7,604 nt of DNA from Acidobacteriaceae bacterium (lineage in GTDB: Bacteria; Acidobacteriota; Terriglobia; Terriglobales; Acidobacteriaceae): positions 11,743-19,346 of the forward strand of contig PKYX01000113.1 of NCBI GenBank assembly GCA_003132825.1, read 5' to 3'. The stretch's first letter is position 1; each line of letters begins with the position of its first letter. Made by a program: the position numbers and the translations under genes. A model generated the notes under the pieces. It ran no database searches and had not been told where the DNA came from. It was given only the letters and a program-made list of their open reading frames with translations. Of this stretch, positions 6,726-7,604 are shown piece by piece.

Positions 6726-6905
6726 ATAATCCTCGTCCTCGGTGGAGAGTCGGGCGTCGGGAAAGCCAGGCAACAAGCGGACAAGTCTTTTAGATGGTAT
6801 ACGCTAGGAGAATTCCGTCCGGTATCGACCAGGCCGGATGACCATTGGTTTCACAATATTTCACCGATAGCCCAGGTTCCAAAACAGAACGCCCGAATGC
6901 CTAGA

Positions 6906-7214
6906 TCACAGCTCGATCAGGACCTCTCCGTTTTCCATCTTCAGCGGGTAAACCTTGAGCTTGAGGTTGGGGCTGTGGACCGCTTCTCCGGTTTTCGGAT
7001 CCCATTGCCATCCATGCCAAGGACAGACCAACTTGTCGCCCTCGATCGCTCCTTGCCCCAGCGGACCGCCGCGATGCAGACACACGTTGTCCATGGCGCT
7101 GATGACTCGGTTTACATTGGCTACGCAGATCACCTTGGCTCCGCAGGGAAACTCCTTGGCTTCGCCTTCGGCGGGAAGTTCAGCTTGATCGGTCAGTTTG
7201 ACGAACTCAGACAT
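6906..7214 (-). CDS. Small Rieske [2Fe-2S] ferredoxin-like protein
   Basis: A 102-residue soluble protein that is essentially one Rieske domain. The two cluster-binding motifs are complete: C45-L-H47 within CLHRGGPL and C64-P-W-H67 within CPWHGWQWD, giving two cysteine and two histidine ligands for a [2Fe-2S] cluster. It has no signal peptide or membrane segment, unlike the Rieske subunit of cytochrome bc complexes. It is closer to the ferredoxin components of ring-hydroxylating dioxygenases and to NirD-like small subunits, and should act as a cytoplasmic one-electron carrier. No oxygenase or nitrite reductase gene is nearby; instead it follows nuoB by 55 bases on the same strand, probably in the same transcript. 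The start is set by the family-like N-terminus MSEFVKLTDQAELP; there is no clear ribosome binding site upstream, where a tandem heptamer lies instead. The partner is unknown. Confidence 0.93.
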   Translation of the reverse strand: MSEFVKLTDQAELPAEGEAKEFPCGAKVICVANVNRVISAMDNVCLHRGGPLGQGAIEGDKLVCPWHGWQWDPKTGEAVHSPNLKLKVYPLKMENGEVLIEL

Positions 7215-7222
7215 GTTAGTGG

Positions 7223-7236
7223 AAGAATCAAGAATC
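7223..7236. repeat. Tandem heptamer before the Rieske start
   Basis: AAGAATC occurs twice in direct succession (minus strand GATTCTT twice), 9 to 22 bases before the Rieske ATG. It occupies the place where a ribosome binding site would be expected. No function is known. Confidence 0.5.
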
Positions 7237-7248
7237 GACCGCTGTCAT

Positions 7249-7264
7249 CGCAACGCGGATTGCG
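7249..7264 (-). other. Short intercistronic hairpin after nuoB
   Basis: CGCAA (7249-7253) and TTGCG (7260-7264) form a 5-bp stem with a 6-base loop, starting 5 bases after the nuoB stop on the minus strand. There is no thymine tract. It is too weak to terminate and may be chance. Confidence 0.2.
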
Positions 7265-7269
7265 GAACG

Positions 7270-7604
7270 CTATTTGGGCTGCAACGTCTGCGCGATCATG
7301 ACCTGACGCTTGAAGTTCTCCACCATGTTCTCATCCAGCCGGACCTCGGTGGGGCGCTTGGCCAACGACATCTGATCGATTTTGTCCTGCAGCTTGAGCA
7401 GTGCGTAAAACAAATTTTCCGGGCGCGGCGGGCAGCCGATTACGTATACGTCCGTGGGCACAATCTTATCCACACCCTGCAGCACCGCATAAGTGTTGAA
7501 AGGACCGCCAACCGACGAGCATGCGCCCATCGAAATCACCCATTTGGGGTCAGGCATCTGCTCGTAGATCCGTTTCACCACGGGCGCCATCTTCAGCGTG
7601 ACTG
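7270..7604 (-). CDS. nuoB: NADH-quinone oxidoreductase subunit B (NuoB), partial
   Basis: The C-terminal part of the complex I subunit that, with NuoD, forms the quinone-binding region and carries iron-sulphur cluster N2, the last cluster before quinone. The gene enters from the right edge: the frame is open to base 7604, reading [21 protein letters not shown], which matches the middle of NuoB. Only about 110 residues are visible, so the N-terminal pair of N2 cysteines lies outside. The other two ligands are present, in MGACSS (codon at 7519-7521) and [11 protein letters not shown] (codon at 7432-7434), 29 residues apart as in Escherichia coli NuoB. The tail after about LLKLQDKI is less conserved, and the stop is TAG at 7270-7272. 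It is a membrane-associated peripheral-arm subunit. It is followed by a Rieske gene rather than nuoC. Methionine 7588-7590 is internal and not the start. Confidence 0.97.
   Translation of the reverse strand, partial: VTLKMAPVVKRIYEQMPDPKWVISMGACSSVGGPFNTYAVLQGVDKIVPTDVYVIGCPPRPENLFYALLKLQDKIDQMSLAKRPTEVRLDENMVENFKRQVMIAQTLQPK

Larger units (their letters stand above)
6533..6905. other. Intergenic region without a convincing gene
   Basis: This 373-base stretch lies between the end of the Rieske gene and the favoured start of the diguanylate cyclase gene, both on the minus strand. Plus-strand frames stay open here, but that frame runs on antisense through both neighbours and resembles no known protein. 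The region should hold the cyclase promoter and the end of the nuoB-Rieske transcript. I see one 7-bp hairpin (6708-6725), a dyad (6668-6678) and a leader hairpin (6637-6651). On the minus strand CTTACC and TATAGG, 16 bases apart and ending near 6661, form a poor promoter candidate. No transfer RNA, riboswitch or transposon end was recognised. Confidence 0.6.

Noticed and set aside
6700..6790. Possible transfer RNA suggested by the GC-rich hairpin in the gap
   Set aside because: No acceptor stem, no GGTTCRANYCC T-arm and no cloverleaf arrangement could be built around the hairpin.
6456..7301. Long plus-strand open frame of 281 residues with a P-loop-like GGESGVGK at 6741-6764
   Set aside because: It runs antisense through the start of the cyclase gene and the whole Rieske gene, both strongly supported. 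The P-loop-like stretch lacks the S/T after K of a Walker A motif, and no other ATPase motif follows.

Overview
The window looks like chromosomal DNA from a GC-rich soil-type bacterium, most likely an Acidobacteriota member (Terriglobia-like). This rests on the combination of a DUF1800/DUF1501 secreted pair, an HD-GYP protein with an acidobacterial-looking N-terminus, a standard bacterial NuoB, and high-GC codon use. It is a judgement from recognition, not from a search. I see no tRNA, rRNA, insertion sequence, CRISPR array or phage gene.

Layout. Bases 1-1359 hold a plus-strand GAF/HD-GYP protein, a predicted cyclic-di-GMP phosphodiesterase whose 5' end is uncertain. After a 272-base interval with several small palindromes comes a plus-strand two-gene unit. 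The first gene is a Sec-exported DUF1800 protein (1632-3644) and the second is a Tat-exported DUF1501 protein (3705-4949), 60 bases apart and almost certainly co-transcribed. A convergent minus-strand gene (4988-6532) encodes a membrane-anchored PAS-PAS-GGDEF diguanylate cyclase. Its upstream 373 bases have no convincing gene but carry two hairpins and a dyad. On the far right, again on the minus strand, lie the 3' part of nuoB (7270-7604, cut by the window edge) and, 55 bases downstream of it, a small Rieske [2Fe-2S] ferredoxin-like gene (6906-7214).

How the genes work together. The DUF1800 and DUF1501 proteins are a recurrent pair of exported proteins of unknown function and probably act together outside the cytoplasm. 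They are bracketed by two enzymes of opposite cyclic-di-GMP activity, one making and one degrading the messenger. This invites, but does not prove, a link between the messenger and the exported pair. NuoB carries part of the N2 iron-sulphur cluster site of respiratory complex I. The Rieske protein sits where nuoC would often be expected, so this may be a split or rearranged complex I locus with an added electron carrier.

The less ordinary details are a 12-residue periodic array inside the DUF1800 protein, a 45-base-spaced internal duplication in the diguanylate cyclase linker, and the nuoB-Rieske order. Nothing here by itself demonstrates a new defence or mobile system.
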